Assembly: GCA_019750335.1 (NCBI GenBank) | Contig: JAIEOQ010000006.1 | Coordinates: 496,001 to 560,000 of the forward strand | Direction of reading: 5' to 3' | Origin: Candidatus Obscuribacterales bacterium | GTDB lineage: Bacteria; Cyanobacteriota; Vampirovibrionia; Obscuribacterales; Obscuribacteraceae | DNA: 64,000 bases | Part shown: piece after piece, positions 27,496 through 36,416 of the stretch | How positions within the stretch are numbered: position 1 is the stretch's first letter | Layout of the letters: every line of letters begins with the position of its first letter | The notes under the pieces: model-generated | The model's database searches: none | Seen by the model: the letters and a program-made list of their open reading frames with translations, nothing else | What the model was told of the DNA's origin: nothing | Position numbers and translations under genes: made by a program

Positions 27496-28560
27496 ATGAA
27501 AGGACGCTATTGGCACAAAAGTGAAGAGCCGGGCAAAATTGTTTGTGATTTATGCCCGCGAACTTGTGTCTTAAAAGAGGGCGACCGTGGTTTTTGTTTT
27601 GTGCGGCAAAACATAAATCAAGAGATGATACTTACTACTTATGGGCGCAGTACTGGGTTTTGCATAGACCCAATTGAGAAAAAACCGCTAAACCATTTTT
27701 TGCCAGGCTCCAGTGTGCTTTCTTTTGGCACAGCTGGCTGCAATCTCGGTTGTCGTTTTTGTCAAAATTGGACGATTAGTAAATCAAGAGAAGTAGAGCT
27801 TTTAAGCGAAGAAGCTAGCCCGGAAGAGATTGCTGCAGCGGCGGTGCGTCTGAATTGTAAAAGTGTTGCTTTTACTTATAACGATCCGGTAATTTGGGCA
27901 GAGTATGCTATTGATGCGGCTAAAGCTTGTCACGAACAAGGTATAAAAACAGTTGCGGTTACAGCCGGTTATATCAATCCGGAAGCAAGACGCGAGTTTT
28001 ATTCGGTCATGGACGCGGCAAACGTCGATTTGAAAGCTTTCAGTGAACTTTTTTACCAACATTTGACTTTAGCTCATTTGCAACCTGTACTAGACACTTT
28101 AATCTGGTTGAAAAAAGAAACAGATGTTTGGTTTGAAATTACCAATTTGGTCATTCCGCAAGAGAATGATTCAGAAGATGAGATTGCGCGTATGTGCCAT
28201 TGGATTGTCGAAAATCTTGGACCGGACGTGCCGGTTCATTTTACGGCTTTCCATCCTGATTTCAGGTTGCAGAACCGTCCGGCGACACCGCTTTCTACTT
28301 TGTTAAAAGCGCGCAAACTTGCCATGGCTGCCGGAATACGTTATGCCTATACCGGCAACGTGCTCGACCCGGCAAGCCAAAGTACGTATTGTCACCAGTG
28401 TCGAGAGCTTGTAATTGAGAGAGATTGGTTTAACATAAACAAGTACGCCCTGAATGATGGACATTGTGCTAGCTGTAATACTCTAATTCCCGGACGATTT
28501 GTACAGCCAGAGTCTATTTGGGGCAGAAAAAGAGTTCCTGTAGGGTTTAAGAAAGAGTGA
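27496..28560 (+). CDS. amrS: AmmeMemoRadiSam-type radical SAM protein
   Basis: 354 residues. The radical SAM cysteines are CNLGCRFC (residues ~83-90), preceded by a CDLCPRTCVL motif at the N-terminus and followed by a C-terminal zinc-ribbon-like pair (YCHQC, then CASC). This is the AmrS arrangement of the AmmeMemoRadiSam set, related to pyruvate formate-lyase activating enzymes. The usual partners AmrA and AmrB (Memo) are not in the window. Recent family knowledge links the set to radical chemistry on proteins or small molecules; the substrate here is unknown. It probably co-transcribes with the small membrane protein that overlaps its stop. Confidence 0.88.
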   Translation: MKGRYWHKSEEPGKIVCDLCPRTCVLKEGDRGFCFVRQNINQEMILTTYGRSTGFCIDPIEKKPLNHFLPGSSVLSFGTAGCNLGCRFCQNWTISKSREVELLSEEASPEEIAAAAVRLNCKSVAFTYNDPVIWAEYAIDAAKACHEQGIKTVAVTAGYINPEARREFYSVMDAANVDLKAFSELFYQHLTLAHLQPVLDTLIWLKKETDVWFEITNLVIPQENDSEDEIARMCHWIVENLGPDVPVHFTAFHPDFRLQNRPATPLSTLLKARKLAMAAGIRYAYTGNVLDPASQSTYCHQCRELVIERDWFNINKYALNDGHCASCNTLIPGRFVQPESIWGRKRVPVGFKKE

Positions 28561-28736
28561 TTATCGAGCGCTTGCTCATGTTTATTGTTGGAGTCACCTT
28601 CGTTGCCGGAGGTGGTTTTATTGCAAAGTCTTCTTTGGACGCCAAGAATCTCATGGAAACGGCGTTATTTGGGCTATTAGGCTTAATGGCCGGACTGTTT
28701 CTTGTGATTACAGCAATTTGCGGACCAAGCGGCTGA
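28557..28736 (+). CDS. 59-residue two-helix membrane protein overlapping amrS
   Basis: GTG at 28557 overlaps the amrS TGA as GTGA, a classic coupling overlap, with AAAGAG just upstream. The product has two hydrophobic helices (about residues 7-22, MFIVGVTFVAGGG and following, and 35-54, ALFGLLGLMAGLFLVI) joined by a short polar loop. It was below usual ORF cut-offs. Function unknown; the coupling suggests that it is made in step with AmrS. An internal ATG at 28578 would give 52 residues. Confidence 0.6.
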   Translation: MIIERLLMFIVGVTFVAGGGFIAKSSLDAKNLMETALFGLLGLMAGLFLVITAICGPSG

Positions 28737-28805
28737 GTAAATTCATCTCATGGTTGCTGCTTGAGCTTTTGTTATCATTCTCCTTAATCTTATGGAGGAT
28801 GAAAG

Positions 28806-29471
28806 ATGACCGGTTCGAAATTGTCAGTTATTGCCAGCTCAGCTGCTTTGAGTTTGGTGCTTATCGCTTCTTTGCAGCAAAATTCAGTCTTTGCTAAAGA
28901 AAATAAAGACGGGCGTGCCGGTTCCTGGAGCAAAGCTGGTCAAGGTGCGCCGGATTTAGCTGCAAGCCAAGAACAAGTTGCTAAAAATCCAAAAAATGCC
29001 GAAGCCTTAAACGATCTTGGCTTTGCCCTGCGTCAGAACGGCAAACTTACTGAAGCTGAACAACGTTTGAAAGAGGCCTTAGCTATAAATCCGAATATGG
29101 CAGCGGCACATTGCAATTTAAGCGTTGTTTATTACGATCAAGGTAAATTTGGCGAAGCAAAAGAAGCTGCGCAAAAAGCAGTTAATGCTGATGCCAAACA
29201 ACCAATCTTTCATGTTGTACTCGGTAATGCTTTGGCCGGTTCCGGTGATCGTAAAGCAGCAATCGAGCAGTATAAAGCAGCAATTCAACTTAAAGACGAC
29301 TATGAAAATGCCCATTACAATCTTGGCCGCGTTCTCAACGAAGACGGACAAGTCAACGAAGCACGTTTTGCTTTAGCTAAAGCTCTACAGCTTGATCCTA
29401 AAGACGATCGGGTTGTTGCTTTGCTGGATAAGATTGAGCAATCAGGCAGCGCTGTCGAAAAGAAACAGTAA
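28806..29471 (+). CDS. Secreted TPR protein
   Basis: 221 residues. A signal peptide (VIASSAALSLVLIASLQQN) is followed by three to four tetratricopeptide repeats (AEALNDLGFALRQNGKLTEA, then NMAAAHCNLSVVYYDQGKFG, DRKAAIEQYKAAIQLKDDY). GGAGG lies seven bases before the ATG. It is likely periplasmic or surface-exposed and acts as a protein-contact scaffold. It resembles the lipoprotein TPR at 39002 in design. Confidence 0.78.
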   Translation: MTGSKLSVIASSAALSLVLIASLQQNSVFAKENKDGRAGSWSKAGQGAPDLAASQEQVAKNPKNAEALNDLGFALRQNGKLTEAEQRLKEALAINPNMAAAHCNLSVVYYDQGKFGEAKEAAQKAVNADAKQPIFHVVLGNALAGSGDRKAAIEQYKAAIQLKDDYENAHYNLGRVLNEDGQVNEARFALAKALQLDPKDDRVVALLDKIEQSGSAVEKKQ

Positions 29472-29475
29472 GCGT

Positions 29476-30834
29476 TTAATAGCGCCGCCGCCAGGACTGA
29501 TAACCTGTGGGTGCAAAATTAGTGGCTGTTTGAGTTGCCCGAACCGATTCATAAGCTTGCTTGAATTCAGCATTCTTTGTGGCATGCAACCGGCTTGTCT
29601 GGGAATTGAATGTCTGATTGCGAGTAAGTTCTGGATATTTCTGTATTGTTTCGGTTAGATAGTTGAGAGCTTCAACTTTCTCGTTATTACGAGAAAGTCT
29701 TTCAACCATATTTAAACGTCCTTGTTGAGCGATTAGTCTGTCGCTTAAAGTTTGAAAGCCGGTTTCAGCATTCTCAATGGTTTTCTCTAGTCGCTCCGGG
29801 GAACGTTCTCTCAAAGCCGTATCAAGCTGGGCTTTAGCAGTTTTGTGAGCATTAAAATCAGGATAATTGTCGAATGAACCAGGATATTGGACTGCTTTAG
29901 CAGGTCTTGTCTGATTATGTTTGAGCGCTTGAGTATATTGCTCTCGGAATTCACGATCGTAAATAGCATAGTTTTGTCCGGCTAGTTTTGCGTAATCGCC
30001 ATATTTTGTTCTTGATGGATATAAATCAGCGATTTCAGTTAGTTGGTCGATTGCTTCGCTTGTTTTACCGGCAGCGGTAAAATGTTTTGCCAAGTCGATT
30101 CGAGCATATTGAGCCAAGGACCAAGAAATTTGATCTTGGGGTTGTTGCTCGTTTGCTTTGACAAAGTCTTGAAGAGTTTGTACTTGATCGTCAGTTAGTA
30201 ATTTTTGTTCTTTGATTGTTGATTCAATTTCGCGCAGAGGCGCAAACTTGTCTGCCAAGCTGGCCTGTTGCTCCGGAGTGAGAATGCGATATTCCCAGAT
30301 TTTTTCCGGATCACCACCGGCATTTTTCAGAGCTTCGACAAATTTATTGTCGGTCATAGCGTAACTGCGAGCGGCTTCTCCGTAAAAACTTTTGGTTTCC
30401 GGAGAATTTTTTGCTAGCTCAGGATATTTGCTGAGAGCTTCTGTTAGCATTTCCAACTCTTGAGAGCCGGAAGGGAGCTGTTCGATTAAGTGCATGCGCG
30501 CATGGCGTGCTGCTTGATGTTGTGGCTCGGTATTAGTAACTTGTTCGTTTGCTGCTATAAATTTTTGGAATTGTTTGATCTGCTCCGACGTTGGCAGGTC
30601 ACCGTCTTTATTGCCGGCAGTGATCTGATTATAAGTATCGGCTACAGTAGATTCCACCGTGGGTACAAGGTCGTTGACATTATTGCGGCCGATCATGGCT
30701 TGATAAGCCTTATTGCTATCTTCGGAAGTAAGATCGACTAAAGATTTTTGTTCAGAGGAGCTGTCTGGATAATCAGCTACTCTATCGTTGGTTTCTGTCA
30801 CGCCCTGTGTCTTATTCTGTGGATTGTCAGCCAT
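29476..30834 (-). CDS. Hypothetical helical repeat protein
   Basis: About 452 residues, hydrophilic and almost wholly helical, with TPR-like units such as EMLTEALSKYPELAKNS, then TSEAIDQLTEIADLYPS and EALNYLTETIQKYPELTRN recurring at ~100-residue spacing. No signal peptide. ATG 30834 is chosen (MADNPQNK..); an upstream ATG at 30906 is possible. I recognise no named family. The repeat period suggests internal duplication. Confidence 0.6.
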   Translation of the reverse strand: MADNPQNKTQGVTETNDRVADYPDSSSEQKSLVDLTSEDSNKAYQAMIGRNNVNDLVPTVESTVADTYNQITAGNKDGDLPTSEQIKQFQKFIAANEQVTNTEPQHQAARHARMHLIEQLPSGSQELEMLTEALSKYPELAKNSPETKSFYGEAARSYAMTDNKFVEALKNAGGDPEKIWEYRILTPEQQASLADKFAPLREIESTIKEQKLLTDDQVQTLQDFVKANEQQPQDQISWSLAQYARIDLAKHFTAAGKTSEAIDQLTEIADLYPSRTKYGDYAKLAGQNYAIYDREFREQYTQALKHNQTRPAKAVQYPGSFDNYPDFNAHKTAKAQLDTALRERSPERLEKTIENAETGFQTLSDRLIAQQGRLNMVERLSRNNEKVEALNYLTETIQKYPELTRNQTFNSQTSRLHATKNAEFKQAYESVRATQTATNFAPTGYQSWRRRY

Positions 30835-30931
30835 AGCTAATAACCTGTTTTGCGGGAAATTTTTGTCGGTTTTTTGCAGTCTAGGCTGTAAATATGAGCT
30901 AAACATGGCAACGATGTGGAATTTATGTGAA

Positions 30932-30965
30932 AAGACACCGGATACCCTTGAGTATCCGGTGTCTT
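30932..30965 (-). terminator. Intrinsic terminator after the VIT-vWA gene
   Basis: A 14-base perfect stem (AAGACACCGGATAC, 30932-30945, and its complement 30952-30965) with a 6-base loop. Read on the minus strand it is followed by a T-run, 16 bases beyond the vWA gene stop. Confidence 0.88.
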
Positions 30966-30980
30966 CTTAAACTGAAGTTG

Positions 30981-33443
30981 TTATTTATCGGCTGCTTCGA
31001 TATTTATTACTTCAGTAAGAGCTGCTAGTTTTTCTAAAGAGGCAAAAGATATTTTGCCAATTAGAATCAAGCTTTTCTTTGATTTGACCTCAAAACCAAG
31101 TTGGCGTAATTTTTCTAGAGTTGCTTTTGAACTGTCTTTAAGGTGCAGCTGAACGGTGATTTTTTGTTCGCTGGCTATTTGTCCCTTAAGCTTACGCAGC
31201 TCCGGTGCAATCTTGGCCTCAATAGACAAGTCCTTTTTCTTGTTGAAGTCTTGGCGTTTAACTTCCGTTTTAGCTTTAGCCAGCATTGATTGTGGAGCGC
31301 AAGACGCTGAATAAATTGGGGCTATAAAACCGTTAAAACCACCACCACCGGCACCACAAACTTGCTGACGCACACGACTGTAAGCTTGATTGTTGCTCAA
31401 GGCATCAGTCTCTTCGCACTTATCACCGATAGTCATTTTGCGGGAGACGCCTTCGGGTAGTTCAACCGGTACAACTATTTGTTTTACTTCGCCGTTTTTT
31501 GTTACCCGTTTTTCTTCGACAGCAACAAATGAGGTGTATTGAGTCATGATGTGATAATCGAGAGCTGTTTTGACGATTTCGTCTTTAAGCTCTTTATTCA
31601 CTTGACCTTGTTGAGCGCCAAACCAGTCTTCGGACATCAAACGATCTACTTTTGCTCGTGCCCATACTGGCTTAATTACTTCATTGGCGCTTTGTTTAGC
31701 CGGAAAGTTCACCGGTAACTCTTGTTTGTAAGGCTTACCGCCGGCGTAACCTGTCAATGTAATTGTGCCGGCGCCAGGAGCTGTATAGCGCCCTTTGAAA
31801 TAAAGCGGTCTTTCAGCCCAAACATCTGAAATATCGTGAGGAAAAACTTCTTTTACTTCGACGCCGTGACATTGCAATTTAACGTCAGTAAGCACCGGCG
31901 AGCTAATACGATCATAGAATTTTTTGCCGACAACATTGCCGGGGCTGTTAAGTAGAACATATTCAGCTTCGCCGCCGCCTTCCTTAGCAATGCCGTCGAT
32001 TAGAAAACGGTTGACACTGCTGCCGGTGCCAAAAGGGAACCAGCGTGTTTTGCTGCGATATTTACGGATTAAGCCAAGAATTTCAAAATCGTTGCCGACA
32101 TAACCGTCAGTCATAAAACTAACAATACGCAAACGATTTTCGTCTGTTGGCATGGCGCAAACTTTTTCCACTGCCGGTGCCATCCAGGTGCCGCCGTTGG
32201 CTTGTAAGCCCTCGATGAACTGGCGTGCTCGCCGGCGCATATCTTCGTTTACTTTTTGCGAACGTTCGGCAAATTGAGTTACTTGATTATTGAATGAGAT
32301 GATTTGAAAAGTATCGTTAGGATTCATATGATCGATGATATAGAGCAATGTCTCTTTTGCTTTTTGCAAAGGAGCGCCGCTTTGGGAGCCGGAACAATCG
32401 ATCAGAAACACCATCTCTTTTGGTGCGACATTTTCCGGCGTCACACGTTTTGGCGGCATCATCATGATTGTAAAATAGCCGGACTTACCGTCATTATGCG
32501 TGAGATAACCGCTTTGAAGCTTGTCGCCGGCTACATCCCAGCTAAGTACAAAATCTTTGTTTGGGATTGTTTGTTTGTCAATTAGAGAAACATGAGCTTT
32601 GCTGTTGCCAGAATGTGTGACTTGCACTTCATGCAAACTTGAACGCAAATTTTGCATAGTCACTGCCGAGTCGATATCCAGCTCGATTGAGATGTCGTGT
32701 CCGGCTCTCTCTCCTTTGGCGGCCACAGGCGGGGTTATTTTAGAGGCATCGCCGACGACATCGGTATCGTTTGCTCGTCCGCTTCCGGATTTGCCTATGC
32801 TGTTACCCGGATTGAAACGCGGTCCGACAACTGTCGGGAAAGCAAAAGTGTAAGTGCCGGCTTCATAAGGAAGAAGCTCAACATATTTGATTTCAATATC
32901 TACTGTTTCGCCTGGTTCAATGTTGGCTACGGCTTGAGTGAATATGTTCGGACGTTCTTGATCAAGAAGCGATGCTACATGTCCTTGTGATTTTGCTTGT
33001 TCGTATATTTCACGAGCTTCTTCGCGTTTTTTTATATTGCCGTGAATGAGGCGATTGCCTATTTTCATTGTCATTTCATCGACAGCGGCATTCTCCGGTA
33101 AAGGAAAAGTATAAACAGCTTCAATTTTGTCTTTATATGAGTTGTGAAAAGATTGTTTGACACTTACTCGAGCGACATATCCGGAAACAGAAGCTTTGAC
33201 AGCTGTGTGTTTCAGCGGGCACTGACCGATTTGTTTGCCTGAATCAGTTAATGCTGCAAGGGCCCCGGATCCGTTGCCTGTAAAATGTCTGTCTTTGACA
33301 GGCTTGTTTCTTTCTGTGCTTACGGGCTTTGTCCGAGCTAAAGCGCTGTTACTATCCACTGTTGTGCCCAGTACCGAGAGCGTTGTGGCTAGAGAGACTG
33401 CTAGAGTTACGGATCGGCGCAGTGAGCTAAGGGAAACGTTCAT
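30981..33443 (-). CDS. Secreted VIT and von Willebrand A domain protein
   Basis: 820 residues. A signal peptide is followed by a VIT domain (about residues 60-180: AVKASVSGYVARVSVKQSFHN, then YTFPLPENAAVDEM and NIKKREEAREIYEQAKSQGH) and a vWA domain beginning near residue 340 with an intact MIDAS (FLIDCSGSQSG, DxSxS). This is the inter-alpha-trypsin-inhibitor-like pairing found in bacterial surface proteins. No LPXTG or sortase tail is seen. The C-terminus ends in a conserved alpha/beta unit. GGAGG lies seven bases before the ATG. Probably a metal-dependent adhesion or matrix protein. Confidence 0.88.
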   Translation of the reverse strand: MNVSLSSLRRSVTLAVSLATTLSVLGTTVDSNSALARTKPVSTERNKPVKDRHFTGNGSGALAALTDSGKQIGQCPLKHTAVKASVSGYVARVSVKQSFHNSYKDKIEAVYTFPLPENAAVDEMTMKIGNRLIHGNIKKREEAREIYEQAKSQGHVASLLDQERPNIFTQAVANIEPGETVDIEIKYVELLPYEAGTYTFAFPTVVGPRFNPGNSIGKSGSGRANDTDVVGDASKITPPVAAKGERAGHDISIELDIDSAVTMQNLRSSLHEVQVTHSGNSKAHVSLIDKQTIPNKDFVLSWDVAGDKLQSGYLTHNDGKSGYFTIMMMPPKRVTPENVAPKEMVFLIDCSGSQSGAPLQKAKETLLYIIDHMNPNDTFQIISFNNQVTQFAERSQKVNEDMRRRARQFIEGLQANGGTWMAPAVEKVCAMPTDENRLRIVSFMTDGYVGNDFEILGLIRKYRSKTRWFPFGTGSSVNRFLIDGIAKEGGGEAEYVLLNSPGNVVGKKFYDRISSPVLTDVKLQCHGVEVKEVFPHDISDVWAERPLYFKGRYTAPGAGTITLTGYAGGKPYKQELPVNFPAKQSANEVIKPVWARAKVDRLMSEDWFGAQQGQVNKELKDEIVKTALDYHIMTQYTSFVAVEEKRVTKNGEVKQIVVPVELPEGVSRKMTIGDKCEETDALSNNQAYSRVRQQVCGAGGGGFNGFIAPIYSASCAPQSMLAKAKTEVKRQDFNKKKDLSIEAKIAPELRKLKGQIASEQKITVQLHLKDSSKATLEKLRQLGFEVKSKKSLILIGKISFASLEKLAALTEVINIEAADK

Positions 33444-33543
33444 GACGCTGCCTCCACTTGGTTGTTTTCATTTCCAGAGTATCGTCTGCCCGGCTGATCT
33501 CACACCGGGTTTTTCCTAGTTGGCAGCAAGGTTGATCCTGATC

Positions 33544-34059
33544 TTAATTCAGGGTATCGCTGTCGATAATCACAGTCTGGTATTTTCCGGTTTTAGTATC
33601 AACAAGTGGACGCATGTCCGCACCGGCGCCCCAAATTAAAAGTAAATTTTCATTGTTGGTAATGACAGTGATTGTACCGGGGGCAGCTTTTAAGCTTGGA
33701 GCGCTAATTTGTTGCCAGTGTTCGCAGTTTTGTTGATTCAATCCTAAATCGTCGACAAAACGAATTTTGAATGAACTGTTTGGCATATAAGGATTGGCTT
33801 GCAAATATGTTTGTAAAAAGAGTTGTGCTTGTTCTTGTTCGCTGCCGGCTTCCGGGAAGTGTCCTTTTTCGGATTTATAAGTAACAAGCCATTGGCTGAG
33901 CTTTTTCATGTTTTCTAAAAGACAGGTATCAGCAAGCAGACGCTGTTTGCTTGCTAACTCAAAAACACCTAAATATTGAGTGGCTTTTTCATACTGAGCG
34001 AATGCCGGCAAGCAAAAACTTGTCAGTACAACTGCTGTTAAAACAATGAGGCGGATCAT
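33544..34059 (-). CDS. Hypothetical secreted protein
   Basis: 171 residues with a signal peptide (LIVLTAVVLTSFCLPAFA). The KSEKGHFPEAGSE segment near residue 63 resembles a conserved turn in pseudopilin-like extracellular domains, but there is no prepilin leader. The ATG overlaps the stop of the GH26-like gene as ATGA, so the two are translationally coupled and probably act together in the envelope. Confidence 0.65.
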   Translation of the reverse strand: MIRLIVLTAVVLTSFCLPAFAQYEKATQYLGVFELASKQRLLADTCLLENMKKLSQWLVTYKSEKGHFPEAGSEQEQAQLFLQTYLQANPYMPNSSFKIRFVDDLGLNQQNCEHWQQISAPSLKAAPGTITVITNNENLLLIWGAGADMRPLVDTKTGKYQTVIIDSDTLN

Positions 34060-35714
34060 TTTTGGTTGAGTAACTTAAATCGCAAAGGCCATCCGTATAT
34101 TTTATTGCTGGAAACGACAGTACGAAAAGTCGATACAGCATCACGATTCCAAAGTGTAACATTGTCCAGGGCTGAAAGAAAAACAATATTGATGTTCGGA
34201 AAAGTATCAGGAATTATTTTTTGAAAAGTTACTGTAAGCCATGGTGATTCTTCTTGGGGCGAGGGCTTGCTATTCGGGGATAAGCCACGCAACATTACCG
34301 GTGTTGCTTGCCAGTTGGAAGATCTTGCCTCAGCCATGAAAGTTGATAAACACTCCATTAAATTGGGACCCTTAGGATTGGTAAGAGGATCGCTGCCGAG
34401 AGCTTCGCTGCCAAGCCAATCGATAATGTTATCTCCGGGATAATAATAATCAAGTTTGTTCCAGTCTTGATTGTTCTTGCCGAATTTATTGCCGTGAAAT
34501 GGAGCGGCACAAGAATAAAAAGAAATAGTATCGTATGTGGTGTCGCTAACTAAACTCTTAATATGCTTCCAAGCGGCAGCGACTCTTTCCGGTCCATCCG
34601 GTATGGTTGGGTCACTGTATTGATTGCAAAGTTCTGCTGCTATTGTTTTATTCTTACTCTTTTTGGTTTTAGTGGACGAAGCTAAATTTGTACAATCAGT
34701 GCGCCCATCACTGCCGAAGGCGTTGGCAGCCAATTCACCGTCGAATTGATTGAACAGACCAATCAAGACTGGTGTTTTAGTTTCGGCAACGGCCAGCAAA
34801 TTGCGCTTGAAATAATCATCAAGCTTGCCGTCAAGAATATCTTGCACACTGCCACTGTAGGAAAATGTAATAGCTGGAATTTTTCCTTCTAAAATGCGAC
34901 TTTTCATCCATAAAGATAGCGGCGGAGAAAAATCCTGGGTAGAGTCTTTTCTGTTTGTTTGAGTGATATCGACAAGGGTGCCTGTGCCGTCATCCATCTT
35001 GTGGTCAGCAGTTTCAAGCTTAAGCGGGGCAGCAAGCGTATCTTCAAGCACTGCAGCAGAAGGGCGATCGCTGGTCAAATAAACCTCTTCATGAGGATAG
35101 CTGCCGAGATAATGTAATTCAGGTGGTGCAACAAGTCGCTTATTTTTATAACCGCTGATTAATTCACTTCGTCCATAAGGTAGATCCGGAGCGTTAGCAA
35201 TTAAAGTTTCGATTCGTTCCAGTTCACTGTCAATCTTGTTTTGATCCCACAGTTTAAGCGCTGTATAACGTACAAGTTTGTCATGTATATGCAGCGCTCT
35301 GTCCAGATCTTTGCTTAGAATCAGATCGTCCAACTGTTGGCAAATTTTGTCGTATCGTTCTTTTTGCGAAATAAGTGCAGTTGAATTCGGTTCTGTTTCT
35401 GCCTTGATTACTGCTTGCAACAGCTCGATATTAGCTTTTTGCTGGGCGCTGCCCATATTTCCAGAGTTGAGAATTATCGAATTAAGTTCTTTTTGCAGGC
35501 GCTGTGTTGTTGGCGCTTGGGGGCTTGTTTGAAGCCTCTTTGCCAGTATTGCCTCTGCTTGAATGATCAGTTCACCAAAATGAGGATCGCGTTTGGCCAG
35601 AGTATTTTTTTTCTCAATCCGTAAAGACTCAAAAGTATTTGCTTGGGCAAAAGCAGCTGTATTGCCGACTGAAAGCAGTCCGCAAAGAACAAAAGCCGAA
35701 AACCGGATTCTCAA
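34056..35714 (-). CDS. Secreted GH26-like protein lacking catalytic glutamates
   Basis: About 552 residues. TTG 35714 is chosen (AAGGA seven bases upstream); it places a clean signal peptide at the very start (RFSAFVLCGLLSVGNTAAFA). Residues ~230-550 follow the glycoside hydrolase 26 fold: PVLIGLFNQFDGE (~333), AAWKHIKSLV, then YYYPGDNIIDWLG and the closing FPNINIVFLSALDNVTLW. In active GH26 enzymes the first motif reads HE(F/M)NG and a later PxxxxEfG carries the nucleophile; here they read NQFDG and PVMLRGL (~485), so both catalytic Glu appear lost. It is probably a carbohydrate-binding pseudoenzyme. Confidence 0.7.
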   Translation of the reverse strand: MRIRFSAFVLCGLLSVGNTAAFAQANTFESLRIEKKNTLAKRDPHFGELIIQAEAILAKRLQTSPQAPTTQRLQKELNSIILNSGNMGSAQQKANIELLQAVIKAETEPNSTALISQKERYDKICQQLDDLILSKDLDRALHIHDKLVRYTALKLWDQNKIDSELERIETLIANAPDLPYGRSELISGYKNKRLVAPPELHYLGSYPHEEVYLTSDRPSAAVLEDTLAAPLKLETADHKMDDGTGTLVDITQTNRKDSTQDFSPPLSLWMKSRILEGKIPAITFSYSGSVQDILDGKLDDYFKRNLLAVAETKTPVLIGLFNQFDGELAANAFGSDGRTDCTNLASSTKTKKSKNKTIAAELCNQYSDPTIPDGPERVAAAWKHIKSLVSDTTYDTISFYSCAAPFHGNKFGKNNQDWNKLDYYYPGDNIIDWLGSEALGSDPLTNPKGPNLMECLSTFMAEARSSNWQATPVMLRGLSPNSKPSPQEESPWLTVTFQKIIPDTFPNINIVFLSALDNVTLWNRDAVSTFRTVVSSNKIYGWPLRFKLLNQK

Positions 35715-35715
35715 T

Positions 35716-35970
35716 TTAGTGTCCTTGGGGTCGGCGGTCACCAAGATTGCTTTCCAAATAATCTAGCCAATCGCCAGGAATTTCCACTGAGCTGCGCCCT
35801 TCTAAAAGAGCTTTTTCTTTGAGATCCCATAAATAATCGAAATGCCAATCGCCGTCAGGTTTGGCACGGCGGCTGTAATAAAGTTTGTTCAAACGATCCC
35901 GTAGCTTCAAAGTTTCGATATTGGTCAGATTCGGCTCTTTATTTGATTGTGATTGTTTTCCAGCTTTCAT
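35716..35970 (-). CDS. Small hypothetical protein
   Basis: 84 residues, charged, with aromatic clusters (RLNKLYYSRRAKPDGDWHFDYLW split over residues 27-50). No signal peptide or known domain. GGAGG lies about seven bases before the ATG and its stop is one base before the TTG start of the GH26-like gene, so it heads a three-gene operon (84 aa, GH26-like, 171 aa). Confidence 0.6.
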   Translation of the reverse strand: MKAGKQSQSNKEPNLTNIETLKLRDRLNKLYYSRRAKPDGDWHFDYLWDLKEKALLEGRSSVEIPGDWLDYLESNLGDRRPQGH

Positions 35971-36066
35971 TGAGCCGTCCTCCGTATATTCTCTGTTTTA
36001 TTTATTCCTCTGATACAAAGTTGACTAACCAGAATCTGGATGTCAAGAAATAAAATCAAGACAATT

Positions 36067-36098
36067 AAAAAGCCACCGCCGGTCAGCGATGGCTTTTT
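36067..36098 (-). terminator. Intrinsic terminator after rpsU
   Basis: Stem AAAAAGCCA (36067-36075) with its complement 36090-36098, extended inward by three pairs after one mismatch, and a T-run on the minus strand 20 bases beyond the rpsU stop. Confidence 0.82.
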
Positions 36099-36117
36099 AG
36101 ATTTTTGAATATCTTGG

Positions 36118-36291
36118 TTAAGAACGTCTCTTGCGAGCAGCTTCTGCCTTACGTTTGCGTTTTACGCTTGGCTTCTCGTAGCGCTCTCGGCGTTTGATTT
36201 CAGACAAGATGCCTGCTTTTTGAATCTTCTTTTTGAAGCGTTTCAAAGCGGCTTCGATGCTTTCGCCTTCTGCAACTCTGACTTCTGACAA
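36118..36291 (-). CDS. rpsU: 30S ribosomal protein S21
   Basis: 57 residues. S21 sits at the platform of the small ribosomal subunit and helps initiation. The core [20 protein letters not shown] and the very basic tail ([13 protein letters not shown]) are typical. The start is a TTG at 36291, placed six bases after an almost perfect AAGGGGGTGA ribosome binding site; longer readings to 36348 contain no family-like sequence. It is a single-gene transcript with its own terminator. Confidence 0.93.
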   Translation of the reverse strand: MSEVRVAEGESIEAALKRFKKKIQKAGILSEIKRRERYEKPSVKRKRKAEAARKRRS

Positions 36292-36416
36292 TGAACTCAC
36301 CCCCTTACGGAGTGCAAGTGAACTGCTAACCAGGCACAACCTTAGCATTCACTGTCAGGCGAATCTACTTTCTTCAAGCAATCTTCAGGCTTTTTGCTTG
36401 CTTTTGTTAAGTTCTA

